A program made the position numbers and the translations under genes. 64,000 bases of DNA from Ga0077555 sp050250755 (GTDB lineage Bacteria; Pseudomonadota; Alphaproteobacteria; Rhizobiales; Hyphomicrobiaceae), in assembly GCA_050250755.1 (NCBI GenBank), contig JBFWOB010000011.1, forward strand, positions 71,530 through 135,529, in the 5' to 3' direction. Below are positions 8,027 through 17,699 of this stretch, piece after piece. How positions within the stretch are numbered: position 1 is the first letter of the stretch; every line of letters starts with the position of its first letter. A model generated the notes under the pieces. It had not been told where the DNA came from and made no database searches. It worked only from the letters and a program-made list of their open reading frames with translations.

Positions 8027-9289
8027 ATGACCACCCTGGTTATGAAATTTGGCGGCACGTCGGTCGCTAACGTCGAGCGCATCCGCAACGTGGCCGCCCA
8101 CGTCAAGCGTGAAGTCGATGCTGGCAACAAGGTGGCCGTGGTCGTCTCGGCAATGGCAGGGGCCACGAACCATCTCGTTTCGCTCGTGCGCGAGGCGTCG
8201 CTGCTGCATGATGCACGCGAATATGATGCCGTCGTTGCGTCGGGGGAAGCCGTCACGGCGGGCCTGCTGGCTATCGTTCTGCAATCGCTGGGAATTCAAG
8301 CGCGGTCCTGGCAAGGATGGCAGATTCCGGTAGTGACGGATCAAGCGCATGGAGCAGCCCGCATCGTCGACATTGAGGGCGAGAGACTGATCCAACGGCT
8401 CGACGACGGTGAGGTTGCCGTCGTCACCGGGTTCCAAGGCATCGAGCCTACGCGTAACCGCATCTCGACTCTCGGCCGTGGTGGATCTGATACCAGCGCA
8501 GTGGCGCTTGCGGTGGCGTTGAAGGCCGATCTTTGCGACATCTACACGGACGTCGATGGGGTCTATACGACGGACCCGCGCATCGTCCCCAAGGCGAGGC
8601 GACTGCCCAAGGTGTCCTACGAAGAGATGCTCGAAATGGCATCGCTCGGCTCGAAGGTTCTGCAGACCCGATCGGTCGAACTGGCCATGGTGCATCGGAT
8701 GCGAACGCGCGTGCTTTCGAGCTTTGCGCCACCTGATCAGATAAAACCCGCGCGCCCCGACACGTGGGATGAGATTGGAACCATTGTTTGTGACGAGGAT
8801 GAGATCGTGGAGACCCAGGTCGTCAGCGGCATCGCCTATTCCAAGGACGAGGCCAAGATTACGCTGCGAGGGATCGCCGATCGACCGGGCATCGCGGCGG
8901 CCATATTCGGCCCTCTCTCGAACGCCAACATCAACGTCGACATGATCGTCCAGAATGTGTCGTCCGATGGACGCTCGACCGATATGACTTTCACCGTGCT
9001 GCAAACGGAGCTGCCCCGGGCACTCGAGGTCCTGAAGTCGGCGCGTACCCAGATCGGAAAATGTGAGCTCGAGAGTTCATCCGACGTGGTCAAGATTTCC
9101 GTGATCGGCATCGGCATGCGGAGCCACGCCGGGGTTGCGGCGCGCATGTTCACGGCCCTCGCGAGCAAGAGCATCAATATCCTGGCGATCACCACGTCCG
9201 AGATAAAGATCAGCGTGTTGATCGACGCAGCCTATTCGGAACTGGCAGTGCGGACGCTCCATTCGCTTTACGGTCTCGACGCGGACTGA
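8027..9289 (+). CDS. lysC: Aspartate kinase
   Basis: Phosphorylates L-aspartate to aspartyl phosphate, the first step to lysine, methionine, threonine and diaminopimelate. The 420-residue protein starts with the kinase motif KFGGTS (7-12), contains GRGGSDTSA and TDPR in the amino-acid kinase domain, and ends with two ACT domains (about 270-335 and 345-415) that normally give feedback inhibition. The length is that of the monofunctional ACT-type enzyme. A GGGACGGG precedes the ATG. ptsP follows in the same direction, an order common in Hyphomicrobiales. Confidence 0.95.
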   Translation: MTTLVMKFGGTSVANVERIRNVAAHVKREVDAGNKVAVVVSAMAGATNHLVSLVREASLLHDAREYDAVVASGEAVTAGLLAIVLQSLGIQARSWQGWQIPVVTDQAHGAARIVDIEGERLIQRLDDGEVAVVTGFQGIEPTRNRISTLGRGGSDTSAVALAVALKADLCDIYTDVDGVYTTDPRIVPKARRLPKVSYEEMLEMASLGSKVLQTRSVELAMVHRMRTRVLSSFAPPDQIKPARPDTWDEIGTIVCDEDEIVETQVVSGIAYSKDEAKITLRGIADRPGIAAAIFGPLSNANINVDMIVQNVSSDGRSTDMTFTVLQTELPRALEVLKSARTQIGKCELESSSDVVKISVIGIGMRSHAGVAARMFTALASKSINILAITTSEIKISVLIDAAYSELAVRTLHSLYGLDAD

Positions 9290-9564
9290 CGATTGCCTCC
9301 CGTCTGGCGCTCGCCAAGCCTCACGTCCCGGTTGCCCATTTGGGCGCCATCCGATGTGATGCTAGTGCAACTAAAGGCGACTAGCATGTCAGATGCGATG
9401 ATGATCGCCAGGGCGAGGGCCCTCGATCATTCTCGGTTCGAAACAGGCTTCGTTTGGGGGTGAGCACGGTCCCGTACATGATCGTGTGCGTCACTTCCGA
9501 CCCTTCTTAGCCGCGACAAGCCAGAACGCTTGACTGGACGGTCGTCAACGGGCTCATTCCAATT

Positions 9565-11850
9565 ATGCCAAAGAGACCAGTCGAGGAACCGCAAATCACC
9601 TCGGCGGAGCCGACGCTCAGGCTCATTCTGCGCCGGCTGCGCGAGACGATGGCCGAGACGGACGACGGTCAACGTCGCCTGGACAAAATCGTGCGCTTGG
9701 TGTCGGGCCTCATGGTTGCGGAGGTATGCTCGATCTACCTCAAGCGCCAAGATCATTCGCTGGAGCTTTTCGCGACCGAGGGGCTGAATCCGAGCGCGGT
9801 CCATAATCTGTTCATGAAGCGGGGCGAGGGACTGGTCGGGCGGTGCGCCGAACTCGCCGTGCCCGTCAACGAGCCTGATGCCCGGTCGCATCCCGCCTTT
9901 TCGTACCGTCCCGAAACCGGCGAGGATGTCTATCACTCGTTTCTCGCAGTGCCCATCCTCAGGAGCGGGGATGTGCTGGGCGTGCTGACGGTGCAGAACC
10001 AGACGCCGCGTCAGTACACCGATGACGACGTCGAGGCATTGCAGACCACCGCCATGGTATTGGCCGAGCATCTGATTGCCGGCTCGGTTGCCAATGCGAT
10101 GGGAAGCGCCGCGCGGGCGATCGACGATATTGTGCGCGGGCAACCGATTGCCGAAGGACTGGCTCTCGGTCACGTGGTGTTGCACGCACCGCGTATCGCG
10201 GTGACTGAACTCGTTGCAGCGGATGTTGTGTCTGAGACGACCCGCCTCGAGTCGGCGATTGCCGAGCTCAAGTCGACGCTCGACACCTTGATGAGCCAGA
10301 GTCATCTGGCGCGTGCAGGCGAGCATCGCGATGTGCTCGAAGCCTACCGCATGTTCGCCAATGATCGCGGCTGGCAGCGGCGACTGGTTGATGCCGTGAA
10401 GTCGGGTCTTACGGCAGAAGCGGCCGTGGAGCAGGTGCAGAACCGTTCGCGTGCCCGAATGCTGCGCCTGCACGATCCGTTCTGGCGTGACAGATTGCGG
10501 GATCTCGACGATCTGTCCGATCGGCTGCTCCGCGTACTGGCAAGCGCAGCCGGCAACGGTGGGCTGCGCAAGGACCTGCCGCATGACACGATCATTGTTG
10601 CGCGGAGCATGGGTGCAGCCGATCTCCTGGATTACGATCGGGAGCGGCTGAAGGGGTTGGTCATCGAGGAGAGTTCCGGTCACAGCCATGTCGCAATCGT
10701 TGCGCGTGCGCTCGGCATTGCCGCAGTGGGCGGTGCACGCGGGATCATGGAGCGGGTCGAGCCGGGCGGGCCAATCATCGTCGACGCGGAGACCGGTGAG
10801 GTTTACATCCGCCCGTCGAACCAGGTCGTGTCCGTTTATTCCGACAAGGCGCGTTTTCGCGCTCGTCGCCAGCGTCAATACGATCAACTTCGCGACCGCC
10901 CGGCGATCACGCGGGACGGTGTGCGGATCGAGCTTCATCTCAATGCTGGATTGCCGGTCGATCTGGCGCATATCGAGGAGTCTGGCGCGGACGGCATTGG
11001 GCTCTATCGTACCGAGCTGCAATTCATGATTGCGCCGTCGCTGCCACGGCTTGAACGTCAAATTGCGACCTACCGCGCTGTGCTCGATGCGGCGGGAGAG
11101 CGACCGGTCATCTTCAGGACGCTCGACATCGGCGGCGACAAGGTGCTGCCGTACATCAGAAGCACCCCGGAAGAGAATCCTGCCCTCGGTTGGCGGGGCG
11201 TGCGCTTAGCTCTCGATCGTCCCGCTCTGCTTCAAACGCAGGTCCGCGCGATGCTCCGCGCGGCAAACGGCCGTCCGTTGACTGTCATGGCGCCGATGGT
11301 GTCGACGCGGGGGGAAATCGAGGCCGTTCGCGAGCTGATCGATGGCGAGATGCAGCGGGCCGCGCGGCGCGGACATCCCCTGCCGTCGCGCCTGCGCGTC
11401 GGCATCATGATCGAGGTGCCCTCGTTGCTGTTTGCGCTCGATGATCTGATGCCGATCGTTGATTTCGTCTCGATCGGAAGCAACGATCTCCTGCAATACC
11501 TTTTTGCAGCCGACCGCGGCAACGAACGGGTCGGTTCCCGATTTGACGCGCTCAGCGTGCCGTTTCTCAGAGCTTTGCGAATGGTCGTGCGCGCAGGGGA
11601 GCGGCATGGGCGTTCCGTTTCGCTATGCGGTGAACTCGGCGGTCGGCCATTGGAAGCGGCCGCGCTGGTGGCTATCGGCCTGAGATCGTTGTCGATGGCG
11701 CCGGCTTCGATCGGGCCCGTCAAGGCCATGCTGCTGTCACTCGATGCCGGACGTATTGCGGGGTTTCTCGATCCCTTGATCGATGCACAGTCCGGTAGCT
11801 TGCGCGAAGCCTTGGAACGGTTCGCGGAAAACGAAGGCCTCGAAGTCTGA
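9565..11850 (+). CDS. ptsP: Phosphoenolpyruvate--protein phosphotransferase EI-Ntr
   Basis: First enzyme of the nitrogen-related PTS: takes phosphate from PEP and passes it to NPr and EIIA-Ntr, a regulatory rather than sugar-transporting cascade. Of 761 residues, an N-terminal GAF domain occupies about 30-165 and is typical of PtsP; the PEP-utiliser N-domain follows; the phosphohistidine domain has GHSHVAIVARALG with His375 as probable phosphorylated residue; the C-terminal TIM barrel holds FRTLDIGGDK, IGSNDL and the Cys of LCGELGG. There is no strong ribosome-binding site before the ATG; the N-terminal length suits the family. Confidence 0.95.
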   Translation: MPKRPVEEPQITSAEPTLRLILRRLRETMAETDDGQRRLDKIVRLVSGLMVAEVCSIYLKRQDHSLELFATEGLNPSAVHNLFMKRGEGLVGRCAELAVPVNEPDARSHPAFSYRPETGEDVYHSFLAVPILRSGDVLGVLTVQNQTPRQYTDDDVEALQTTAMVLAEHLIAGSVANAMGSAARAIDDIVRGQPIAEGLALGHVVLHAPRIAVTELVAADVVSETTRLESAIAELKSTLDTLMSQSHLARAGEHRDVLEAYRMFANDRGWQRRLVDAVKSGLTAEAAVEQVQNRSRARMLRLHDPFWRDRLRDLDDLSDRLLRVLASAAGNGGLRKDLPHDTIIVARSMGAADLLDYDRERLKGLVIEESSGHSHVAIVARALGIAAVGGARGIMERVEPGGPIIVDAETGEVYIRPSNQVVSVYSDKARFRARRQRQYDQLRDRPAITRDGVRIELHLNAGLPVDLAHIEESGADGIGLYRTELQFMIAPSLPRLERQIATYRAVLDAAGERPVIFRTLDIGGDKVLPYIRSTPEENPALGWRGVRLALDRPALLQTQVRAMLRAANGRPLTVMAPMVSTRGEIEAVRELIDGEMQRAARRGHPLPSRLRVGIMIEVPSLLFALDDLMPIVDFVSIGSNDLLQYLFAADRGNERVGSRFDALSVPFLRALRMVVRAGERHGRSVSLCGELGGRPLEAAALVAIGLRSLSMAPASIGPVKAMLLSLDAGRIAGFLDPLIDAQSGSLREALERFAENEGLEV

Positions 11851-11906
11851 GAGCAAGCACCTCGTTAGATCGAGAGGCGGCGAGGGCGCAAGGCCAGATG
11901 GCCTTC

Positions 11907-12275
11907 TCAGCTCGCCGTTTTCCTCAGCGCTGTCCGGTAGGGAGCGCGCGCGCCGAGAGCACGGCAAAGATCTGAAACGAGGTCGCGGCGCTCCTCATCC
12001 GACCTGCTCCCGCGAAACAGGTGTACCTCGGTTGCGCCCCAACGGGCTCCCGAGCGGCGGATGCGGGCTAAATTGACACTTGGGAAAGGGCTTCGCGTTG
12101 CCCTGATGGCAAGCACTTCTCGATCGCCATCGAGTGTATGACGGACGAGAATATATGTCGCGGCTCTGACGGGAGGACAACCGATCAAGCTGTAGATGAC
12201 GTGACGAACCCGGCGGCCCGAAGCGGTTGGCCAAACGGTGGTCCCGATAGGACGCTGAATCGATACGGCGTCCAC
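11907..12275 (-). CDS. Conserved-looking hypothetical protein
   Basis: About 122 residues in an otherwise empty stretch. The sequence alternates beta-like (ATYILVRHTLDG, REVLAIR) and basic segments and ends with an amphipathic helix (SDEERRDLVSDLCRAL), which looks like a genuine small domain rather than an antisense shadow; it opposes no other gene. I chose a GTG with AGAGG six bases upstream; the frame is open to an ATG at 12332 with no clear ribosome-binding site. The family is not recognised. It is convergent with ptsP; a weak stem (11890-11905, AAGGCC-AGAT-GGCCTT) lies between them. Confidence 0.5.
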   Translation of the reverse strand: MDAVSIQRPIGTTVWPTASGRRVRHVIYSLIGCPPVRAATYILVRHTLDGDREVLAIRATRSPFPSVNLARIRRSGARWGATEVHLFRGSRSDEERRDLVSDLCRALGARAPYRTALRKTAS

Positions 12276-12656
12276 ATCGACCCTCTGCAGAGGCGTCGAC
12301 TCTTCCAACTCCCTCTCGAGACTGCACTCCATTTGAATACCCGAACGCTTACATTTCGAGAACTAAGCACAGCTACCTGTAGTTGGTTCCGAACTCGATC
12401 TACGTTGTTTTCCGTCTTCCCGTGCAAAACCTGTCCGTTATGAGTGTCAGCTTTTATTCGCCGAGGCAATTCACGACCGGATCATTGGAAAACAATGACA
12501 TTCGCTCCGATGTCTTACAATCAATTTCAGCAAAAGAGCTAACGAGTCGGCGTTCTATGTGATCAATCGGCAACGGTTCAAGGCATTTGTTTTGTGAGGA
12601 TCAAGCAAAGTTTGAAGCGAGCGCAAACGACAGATTGAATGCTCACTTCCGTAAGA
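12276..12656. other. AT-richer gap without recognisable gene
   Basis: Between the hypothetical gene and the end of nrdJ. From about 12333 the composition becomes clearly more AT-rich than the surroundings. I see no convincing frame on either strand, no tRNA and no terminator with a T-tract for nrdJ. Confidence 0.5.
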
Positions 12657-15134
12657 TCAGCCGCATTTCGCGTAGCCGCAGTCACGGCAAATCAAACAAC
12701 CGGATTCCGTCACAAGCGAGCCGACGTGGCAGCGCGGGCAGCGCCGCCCGGCCAATCGACTTTCCGTGGGCCGGACGTGCGCATGAGCGGTCGTGTCGCC
12801 GGGCAGTAAGGCCTCGCTTTGCTCACTCCGGGCGGCGTTCTGCAAAAATCCCGTACGGATCAGATGGCTCTCAATGATCTCCCCGATAGCCGCTAGAAGG
12901 CTAGGCACGTACCGCCCGTCCATCCACTGACCACCTTGGGGGTCGAATACCGCCTTCAGCTCCTCGACGACAAATGAAACGTCGCCACCACGGCGGAAAA
13001 CAGCGCTGATCATGCGCGTGAGCGCTACCGTCCAAGCGTAATGCTCCAGATTTTTTGTGTTGATGAAGATCTCGAAGGGACGTCGGCGGCCCTCGCGTTC
13101 GATGTCGTTGATCGTGACGTAGATGGCGTGGTCGCTTCCCGCCCATTTCAATTTATACGTGAAGCCGGAGAGCACAGGATCGCGCGCGAGGGGCGGCGAC
13201 ATATAAACCACGCCAGACTCGTCATTCGATTCCGCCTGCGGTCGGGCGATAGGACTAGAGATCGAATGTTTATCGCGATCGTCGGGAACAGGTGCCACCG
13301 GAGCGCTTCCGGTCTCGTTCAGAGTGGCTGGGGGCGTTGACGGCAAAGTCTCAGATCGAGCGATCGGCGCAGCCTGCTCCGGCAGCGCCACCGCTTCCTC
13401 GGTGGTGGTGGGCGTGTATGATAACACTGACCCAGTGATTGGATTCGGCCGGAATGTCGTGCACCCCTTGAGCCCCAGATCGTAGGCCTCCATGTAGACG
13501 TCCTTGAAGTTTTCGAACGTCATGTCCTCGGCGCAATTGATCGTCTTGGAGATGGAGCTGTCGACGTGAGCCTGCACAGCCGCTTGCATTTGCAGATGTT
13601 CGCCCGGCGTCAACTCGCCTGCCGTCACGAAGGCGTCGGTAAGAGGCGCCGCGGGTCCTGACTGAGCCCGATAAATGCGGTAGGCGTGGTCCTCGACAGT
13701 CTCTTCGCGCGTACGATTGTCCGCTTCCCGGATGCGGCGTTGATAGTGGTTGTCGAATATTGGCTCGATGCCACTCGAGACGTTACCCGCCAACAGCGAA
13801 ATTGTGCCGGTTGGAGCAATCGAGGTGAGGCAGCCGTTGCGGATGCCATGCTTCGACACCGCCTCACGCACGCCTGCGTCCAATCGGCGGATATTCGGGC
13901 TCGCCAGAAAAGGGGTCGAGTCATAGAGAGGGAAAGCGCCCTTCTCCGCTGCAAGTGACGCGCTTGCTGCATAAGCGTGATGCTCGATCAGGGCCATCCA
14001 GCGTCCGGCCAACCGCTGCGCTTCAGCACTTCCATATCGGACACCGCACATGACGAGCGCGTCGGCCAGACCAGTCATGCCGAGGCCGATCCGGCGTTTG
14101 GCTTTGGCCTCCTTCTCTTGCGCGGCTAGCGGGTAAGCCGAGACGTCAATAACGTTGTCGAGGAAGCGGACCGCGAGTTCCGTTAATTCCCCCAGACGCC
14201 CCTCGTCCAACTCGGCATCGCTCTCGAAGGGCCGTGAGACCAGGCGCGCCAAATTGAGGGATCCAAGCAGGCACGCTCCGTAGGGCGGCAGTGGTTGCTC
14301 GCCACAAGGATTGGTGGCCTGGATGGCTTCGCAATAGGCGAGATTGTTGTTGGCGTTGATGCGGTCGATGAAGATCACGCCGGGCTCGGCGTAGGCGTAG
14401 GTCGCCCGCATGATCCGGTCCCACAGGGCACGGGCGCGTACGGTGCGTACAACTGTGCCGGCGAAGCTAAGGGGCCAGTCGAGGTCGGCGCGCACGGCTC
14501 GCATGAAGGCGTCGGTGACGAGAACGGACATGTTGAAATTGCGGAGACGCCCGCGTTCTGCCTTCGCGTCAATAAACGTCTCGATATCCGGATGATCGCA
14601 GCGCAGTGTGCCCATCATGGCGCCGCGCCGCTGGCCGGCCGACATGATTGTCCGGCACATGGCGTCCCAGACGTCCATGAAGCTGACTGGCCCCGACGCG
14701 CCGGCTCCGACGCTGCGGACGAGAGCGCCCGCGGGTCGTAATGTCGAGAAGTCGTGGCCGATGCCTCCCCCGCGCTGCATGGTGAGGGCGGCTTCTTTCA
14801 CGTTGTCGAAGATCGAAGACAGGTCGTCCTCGATGCTCCCCATGACGAAGCAATTGAAGAGCGTGACGTCCCGGCTTGTCCCTGCGCCGGCGATGATGCG
14901 ACCTGCTGGAAGAAATGCCATGTCTCGCATGGCCTCGAAAAAGAGCGCTTCCCAGCGTGGGCGTATGACCTCAGCCTCAGGTCCTGCTGCGGCTCGCGCG
15001 ACGCGACGCCAAGTGTCGTCCAATGTTGCGTCGAGTGGGGCGCCGTCAGCCGCCTTGAGCCTGTACTTGCTATCCCAGATCTGTTCCGAAATCGGGGGGA
15101 GTGGCAAATTTGCAAATGCAATACGTTCGGACAT
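12657..15134 (-). CDS. nrdJ: Class II (adenosylcobalamin-dependent) ribonucleotide reductase
   Basis: Reduces ribonucleotides to deoxyribonucleotides with a B12-generated thiyl radical, so it works with or without oxygen. The 825-residue protein shows the full active site by comparison with the Thermotoga enzyme: redox pair Cys95 (LFNCF) and Cys288 (GACLLGSLNL), and NPCGEQ with thiyl Cys277 and Glu279. The C-terminus ends in a Cys-rich zinc-ribbon-like segment (CPRC...CLICRDCGYAKCG), usual for the family and probably serving re-reduction. A good sigma70 promoter and a perfect alphaproteobacterial LexA box lie upstream. No cobalamin riboswitch was found. Alternative RNR classes are not in the window. 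Confidence 0.95.
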   Translation of the reverse strand: MSERIAFANLPLPPISEQIWDSKYRLKAADGAPLDATLDDTWRRVARAAAGPEAEVIRPRWEALFFEAMRDMAFLPAGRIIAGAGTSRDVTLFNCFVMGSIEDDLSSIFDNVKEAALTMQRGGGIGHDFSTLRPAGALVRSVGAGASGPVSFMDVWDAMCRTIMSAGQRRGAMMGTLRCDHPDIETFIDAKAERGRLRNFNMSVLVTDAFMRAVRADLDWPLSFAGTVVRTVRARALWDRIMRATYAYAEPGVIFIDRINANNNLAYCEAIQATNPCGEQPLPPYGACLLGSLNLARLVSRPFESDAELDEGRLGELTELAVRFLDNVIDVSAYPLAAQEKEAKAKRRIGLGMTGLADALVMCGVRYGSAEAQRLAGRWMALIEHHAYAASASLAAEKGAFPLYDSTPFLASPNIRRLDAGVREAVSKHGIRNGCLTSIAPTGTISLLAGNVSSGIEPIFDNHYQRRIREADNRTREETVEDHAYRIYRAQSGPAAPLTDAFVTAGELTPGEHLQMQAAVQAHVDSSISKTINCAEDMTFENFKDVYMEAYDLGLKGCTTFRPNPITGSVLSYTPTTTEEAVALPEQAAPIARSETLPSTPPATLNETGSAPVAPVPDDRDKHSISSPIARPQAESNDESGVVYMSPPLARDPVLSGFTYKLKWAGSDHAIYVTINDIEREGRRRPFEIFINTKNLEHYAWTVALTRMISAVFRRGGDVSFVVEELKAVFDPQGGQWMDGRYVPSLLAAIGEIIESHLIRTGFLQNAARSEQSEALLPGDTTAHAHVRPTESRLAGRRCPRCHVGSLVTESGCLICRDCGYAKCG

Positions 15135-15206
15135 GACGCCTGCCTAACCGCTGACGGAACCCATTCGCTCCGTTTCGCTTGGCGCGAGAGGTGCTGCTCT
15201 CTTGCC

Positions 15207-15235
15207 AATATGAGCACACCGAGTCCGACTGTCAA
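15207..15235 (-). promoter_or_regulatory. Sigma70-type promoter of nrdJ
   Basis: Reading leftwards: -35 TTGACA (complement of 15230-15235), 17-base spacer, -10 CATATT (complement of 15207-15212). The -35 is a perfect match and the spacing is optimal. About 70 bases separate it from the nrdJ start. Confidence 0.65.
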
Positions 15236-15240
15236 CAAAT

Positions 15241-15255
15241 GTTCTTGAAAAGTTC
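15241..15255. promoter_or_regulatory. LexA (SOS) box upstream of nrdJ
   Basis: GTTCTTGAAAAGTTC is a perfect match to the alphaproteobacterial LexA consensus GTTC-N7-GTTC. It lies five bases upstream of the -35 hexamer of the nrdJ promoter. nrdJ is the only gene it can serve, as the gene on the other side ends here. Confidence 0.7.
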
Positions 15256-15481
15256 GCTAAATGATCTATCAATCTCCTTAAGGTGGGGCGATGGGTGGGC
15301 GCGGATGCGTATATCGTGGATCAATATCGGCTGCGAGTATGGTTTCCCGACCATGCCGAGTTCGTGCCAACGCGTGCGGGATGCAGGCGGAGAGCGGCGG
15401 CGATCTCGGATGCGCCTCGACAGCAGGCGACATTTAAGCCGGCTGCGGTTTGATCGACTGCGATGTGCCGCGAGGAGGTCG

Positions 15482-16438
15482 TCAGACCAGCAGAACTTTG
15501 CCTATGACTTGACGATTCACGATAAGATTCAGCGCATCGGACGCTTGGGCGAGCGGCAGAGCGTGGGAGTGATAGGGGGCGATACGGCGCGCACCCAGCC
15601 AACCGACGAGACTATCGAGATTGCGCCGGGCGCGCTCGGGGTCGAGCCGGTTGAGCGCGCCGATCGTGAACCCGATTACCTCGGCGTCCTTGACAAGAAG
15701 ATGGTTTGTCTTGGCGAGGGCGGGACGCCCGCCCGTGAAGCCGACGATCAGAATACGGCCGAAGGGCGCAATGCAGCGCATCGATTCATCGAAAATGTCG
15801 CCGCCGACGGGATCGAAAATGACGTCGGCGCCTCGCCCTCCCGTGAGCTCGAGGACCTGCTCGCGAAACCCCGCGCTGTAGTCGATCACGTGATCTGCGC
15901 CGAGCTGTTTGCAGATTTCGAGGCGCTCAAGACTGCGCGCGGTCGCGATGACCCGGGCGCCCATGAGTTTGCCGACGTCTACGGTCGCGAGACCCACGCC
16001 ACCCGCCGCGCCGTGCACGAGCAGAGTTTCGCCCGGCTGGAGCCGTCCGCGCTGCATCGCGTAATATGCAGTGGTGTAGTTCGACCGGAATGCCGCGGCA
16101 GCTTCAAAGCCGACGGACGCAGGAAGTTTCACCACGGAGGACGCCGGTTGCACGGTCTCCTCGGCAAATCCGCCGCCGCACAAGACCCGGTCGCCGACCT
16201 TCAGATCTGTAACACCGGTTCCCAATTCGACGATCTCGCCGGAGGCTTCGCCACCTGGGATGAAGGGAGGTTGTGTCTTGACGTGGTACTGGCCGGCGAT
16301 ACGCAGAACGTCGGTGAAACTTACACCGCGTGCGCGCAGTCGAATTTTGACCTCGCCTTCGCCGGGCATGGGAGAGGGGACGGATTTGACCACAAGGCTG
16401 TCAGGCCCACCGTACGCTTCGCACATGACGACTTGCAT
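15482..16438 (-). CDS. NADPH:quinone oxidoreductase family protein (zeta-crystallin-like MDR)
   Basis: A 318-residue medium-chain dehydrogenase/reductase. The N-terminal GroES-like domain lacks the structural zinc cysteines, and the Rossmann domain carries HGAAGGVGLATV (the AAxxVG-type NADP motif) at about 140-152. This is the pattern of NADPH:quinone or enoyl reductases without zinc. The substrate cannot be deduced. It begins 42 bases after kdsD in the same direction and may be cotranscribed. Confidence 0.88.
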   Translation of the reverse strand: MQVVMCEAYGGPDSLVVKSVPSPMPGEGEVKIRLRARGVSFTDVLRIAGQYHVKTQPPFIPGGEASGEIVELGTGVTDLKVGDRVLCGGGFAEETVQPASSVVKLPASVGFEAAAAFRSNYTTAYYAMQRGRLQPGETLLVHGAAGGVGLATVDVGKLMGARVIATARSLERLEICKQLGADHVIDYSAGFREQVLELTGGRGADVIFDPVGGDIFDESMRCIAPFGRILIVGFTGGRPALAKTNHLLVKDAEVIGFTIGALNRLDPERARRNLDSLVGWLGARRIAPYHSHALPLAQASDALNLIVNRQVIGKVLLV

Positions 16439-16480
16439 GCAATCTCTCCCAACTCCGAACCCTGCCGCCGGGATGCCTTC

Positions 16481-17515
16481 TTAGGCGACGCCGGCGCGCA
16501 GCAGATCGTGCACGTGAACGATGCCGACCGGCCGGCCGTTCTCGACGACGAACATCTGCGTTCGCTTGAGGGAGTTTATCTGCTCCAGGGCCGCGGAGGC
16601 CAGTGCGCCGGGGGTGAGGGTATTCGGGCGCCTCGTCATGATGTCTGCGGCGCTTCGGGCGAGCAGGCCATCGCCCATATGGCGCCTGAGGTCGCCATCG
16701 GTGATCATGCCGGCGAGTTGGCCGGTCTCGTCGACGACGCCGACGCAGCCGAAGCTTTTGGTCGTCATCGTAACGATAACTTCGCCCATCGTGGTGTCGA
16801 GCGGGACGAGCGGCAGCGCATCGCCCTTGTGCATCAAGTCGCTAACGTGCTTGAGCTGGGCGCCGAGCGACCCGCCCGGGTGAAAGACGCGAAAATCGTG
16901 TGCCGTGAAGCCCTTTCGCTCAAGCAGCGCAATCGCCAGGCAATCACCGAGGGCAAGCTGCATGGTGGTCGATGTCGTGGGGGCCAAACCATGCGGGCAG
17001 GCTTCTTTGGCGCGCGGCAACTCGAGGACGACATCCGCCGCCTTGCCGAGTGCGGAGTCGTGACGCGAGGTCATCGCGATCAATCCAACATTGAAACGGC
17101 GCGAGTAGGTCAGAATACCGGACAGCTCGGCTGTCTCGCCCGACCATGAGAGCGCGAGTACCACATCATCGCGGGCAATCATGCCGAGATCGCCGTGGGC
17201 GGCTTCGGTCGGATGTACGAAGAAAGCCGGCGTCCCCGTCGATGCGAAGGTCGCCGCTACCTTTTGGCCGACATGCCCGGATTTACCGATGCCCGTGACG
17301 ATAACGCGACCGCGTGCTTCAGCAAGCCTTGCGACCGCTTTCTCGAAGGCCTCACCGAGGCCATTTCCGAGCTTTGCTCGCAGAGCAGCGAGGCCCTGCT
17401 CCTCTATCTCCAAGGTGCGCATCGCTGTTGCGCACGGGGATTTCGATTCCGTACACACCGGGATGACCTGCAACTCGGTCACGTTACCGGCCCGTACTGG
17501 CGACGAGGCGTGCAT
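16481..17515 (-). CDS. kdsD: Arabinose-5-phosphate isomerase, KpsF/GutQ family
   Basis: Converts ribulose-5-phosphate to arabinose-5-phosphate, the first step of Kdo synthesis for lipopolysaccharide. The 344-residue protein has a SIS domain (about 55-190) with GIGKSGH at 75-81 and EAAHGD around His107, then two CBS domains (about 225-340). The ATG is preceded by GGGGGA; upstream sequence in the same frame is not family-like. A PfkB-family kinase lies upstream in the same direction. No other Kdo genes are nearby. Confidence 0.92.
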   Translation of the reverse strand: MHASSPVRAGNVTELQVIPVCTESKSPCATAMRTLEIEEQGLAALRAKLGNGLGEAFEKAVARLAEARGRVIVTGIGKSGHVGQKVAATFASTGTPAFFVHPTEAAHGDLGMIARDDVVLALSWSGETAELSGILTYSRRFNVGLIAMTSRHDSALGKAADVVLELPRAKEACPHGLAPTTSTTMQLALGDCLAIALLERKGFTAHDFRVFHPGGSLGAQLKHVSDLMHKGDALPLVPLDTTMGEVIVTMTTKSFGCVGVVDETGQLAGMITDGDLRRHMGDGLLARSAADIMTRRPNTLTPGALASAALEQINSLKRTQMFVVENGRPVGIVHVHDLLRAGVA

Positions 17516-17699
17516 GTATCCGTTCCCCCATTGAGTGTGAGGCTGACGTCCGATGTGCCGAGCCTGCGAATCGTGTCCGTGGAGTTGCATACAATCGCGG
17601 ATCGAGGGCGAAAACGAGCCTTGGAGCCGCGGCATATGATCGTGAACGGGTGTAACTCACGACTTGTGTGCCGGCGCGAGCGGTCGGACGTGCCGCTAC

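Noticed and set aside
9360..9425. Inverted repeat TGCTAGT...ACTAGCA (9360-9386) and palindrome CGAGGGCCCTCG (9414-9425) between lysC and ptsP
   Set aside because: Short arms with a 13-base loop and no T-tract; too weak to call a terminator or operator without comparative data.
9427..11061. 544-residue minus-strand open frame across ptsP
   Set aside because: Antisense shadow of ptsP with no motif or ribosome-binding site.
15135..15206. Cobalamin riboswitch in the nrdJ leader
   Set aside because: I looked for the B12-box consensus and found none; the leader is only about 70 bases, too short for the full aptamer.
15179..17149. Long plus-strand open frame (656 residues) over the quinone oxidoreductase and kdsD genes
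   Set aside because: Antisense to two well-recognised genes; the translation is Arg/Gly/Asp-rich with no domain. This is a common artefact of GC-rich codon bias.
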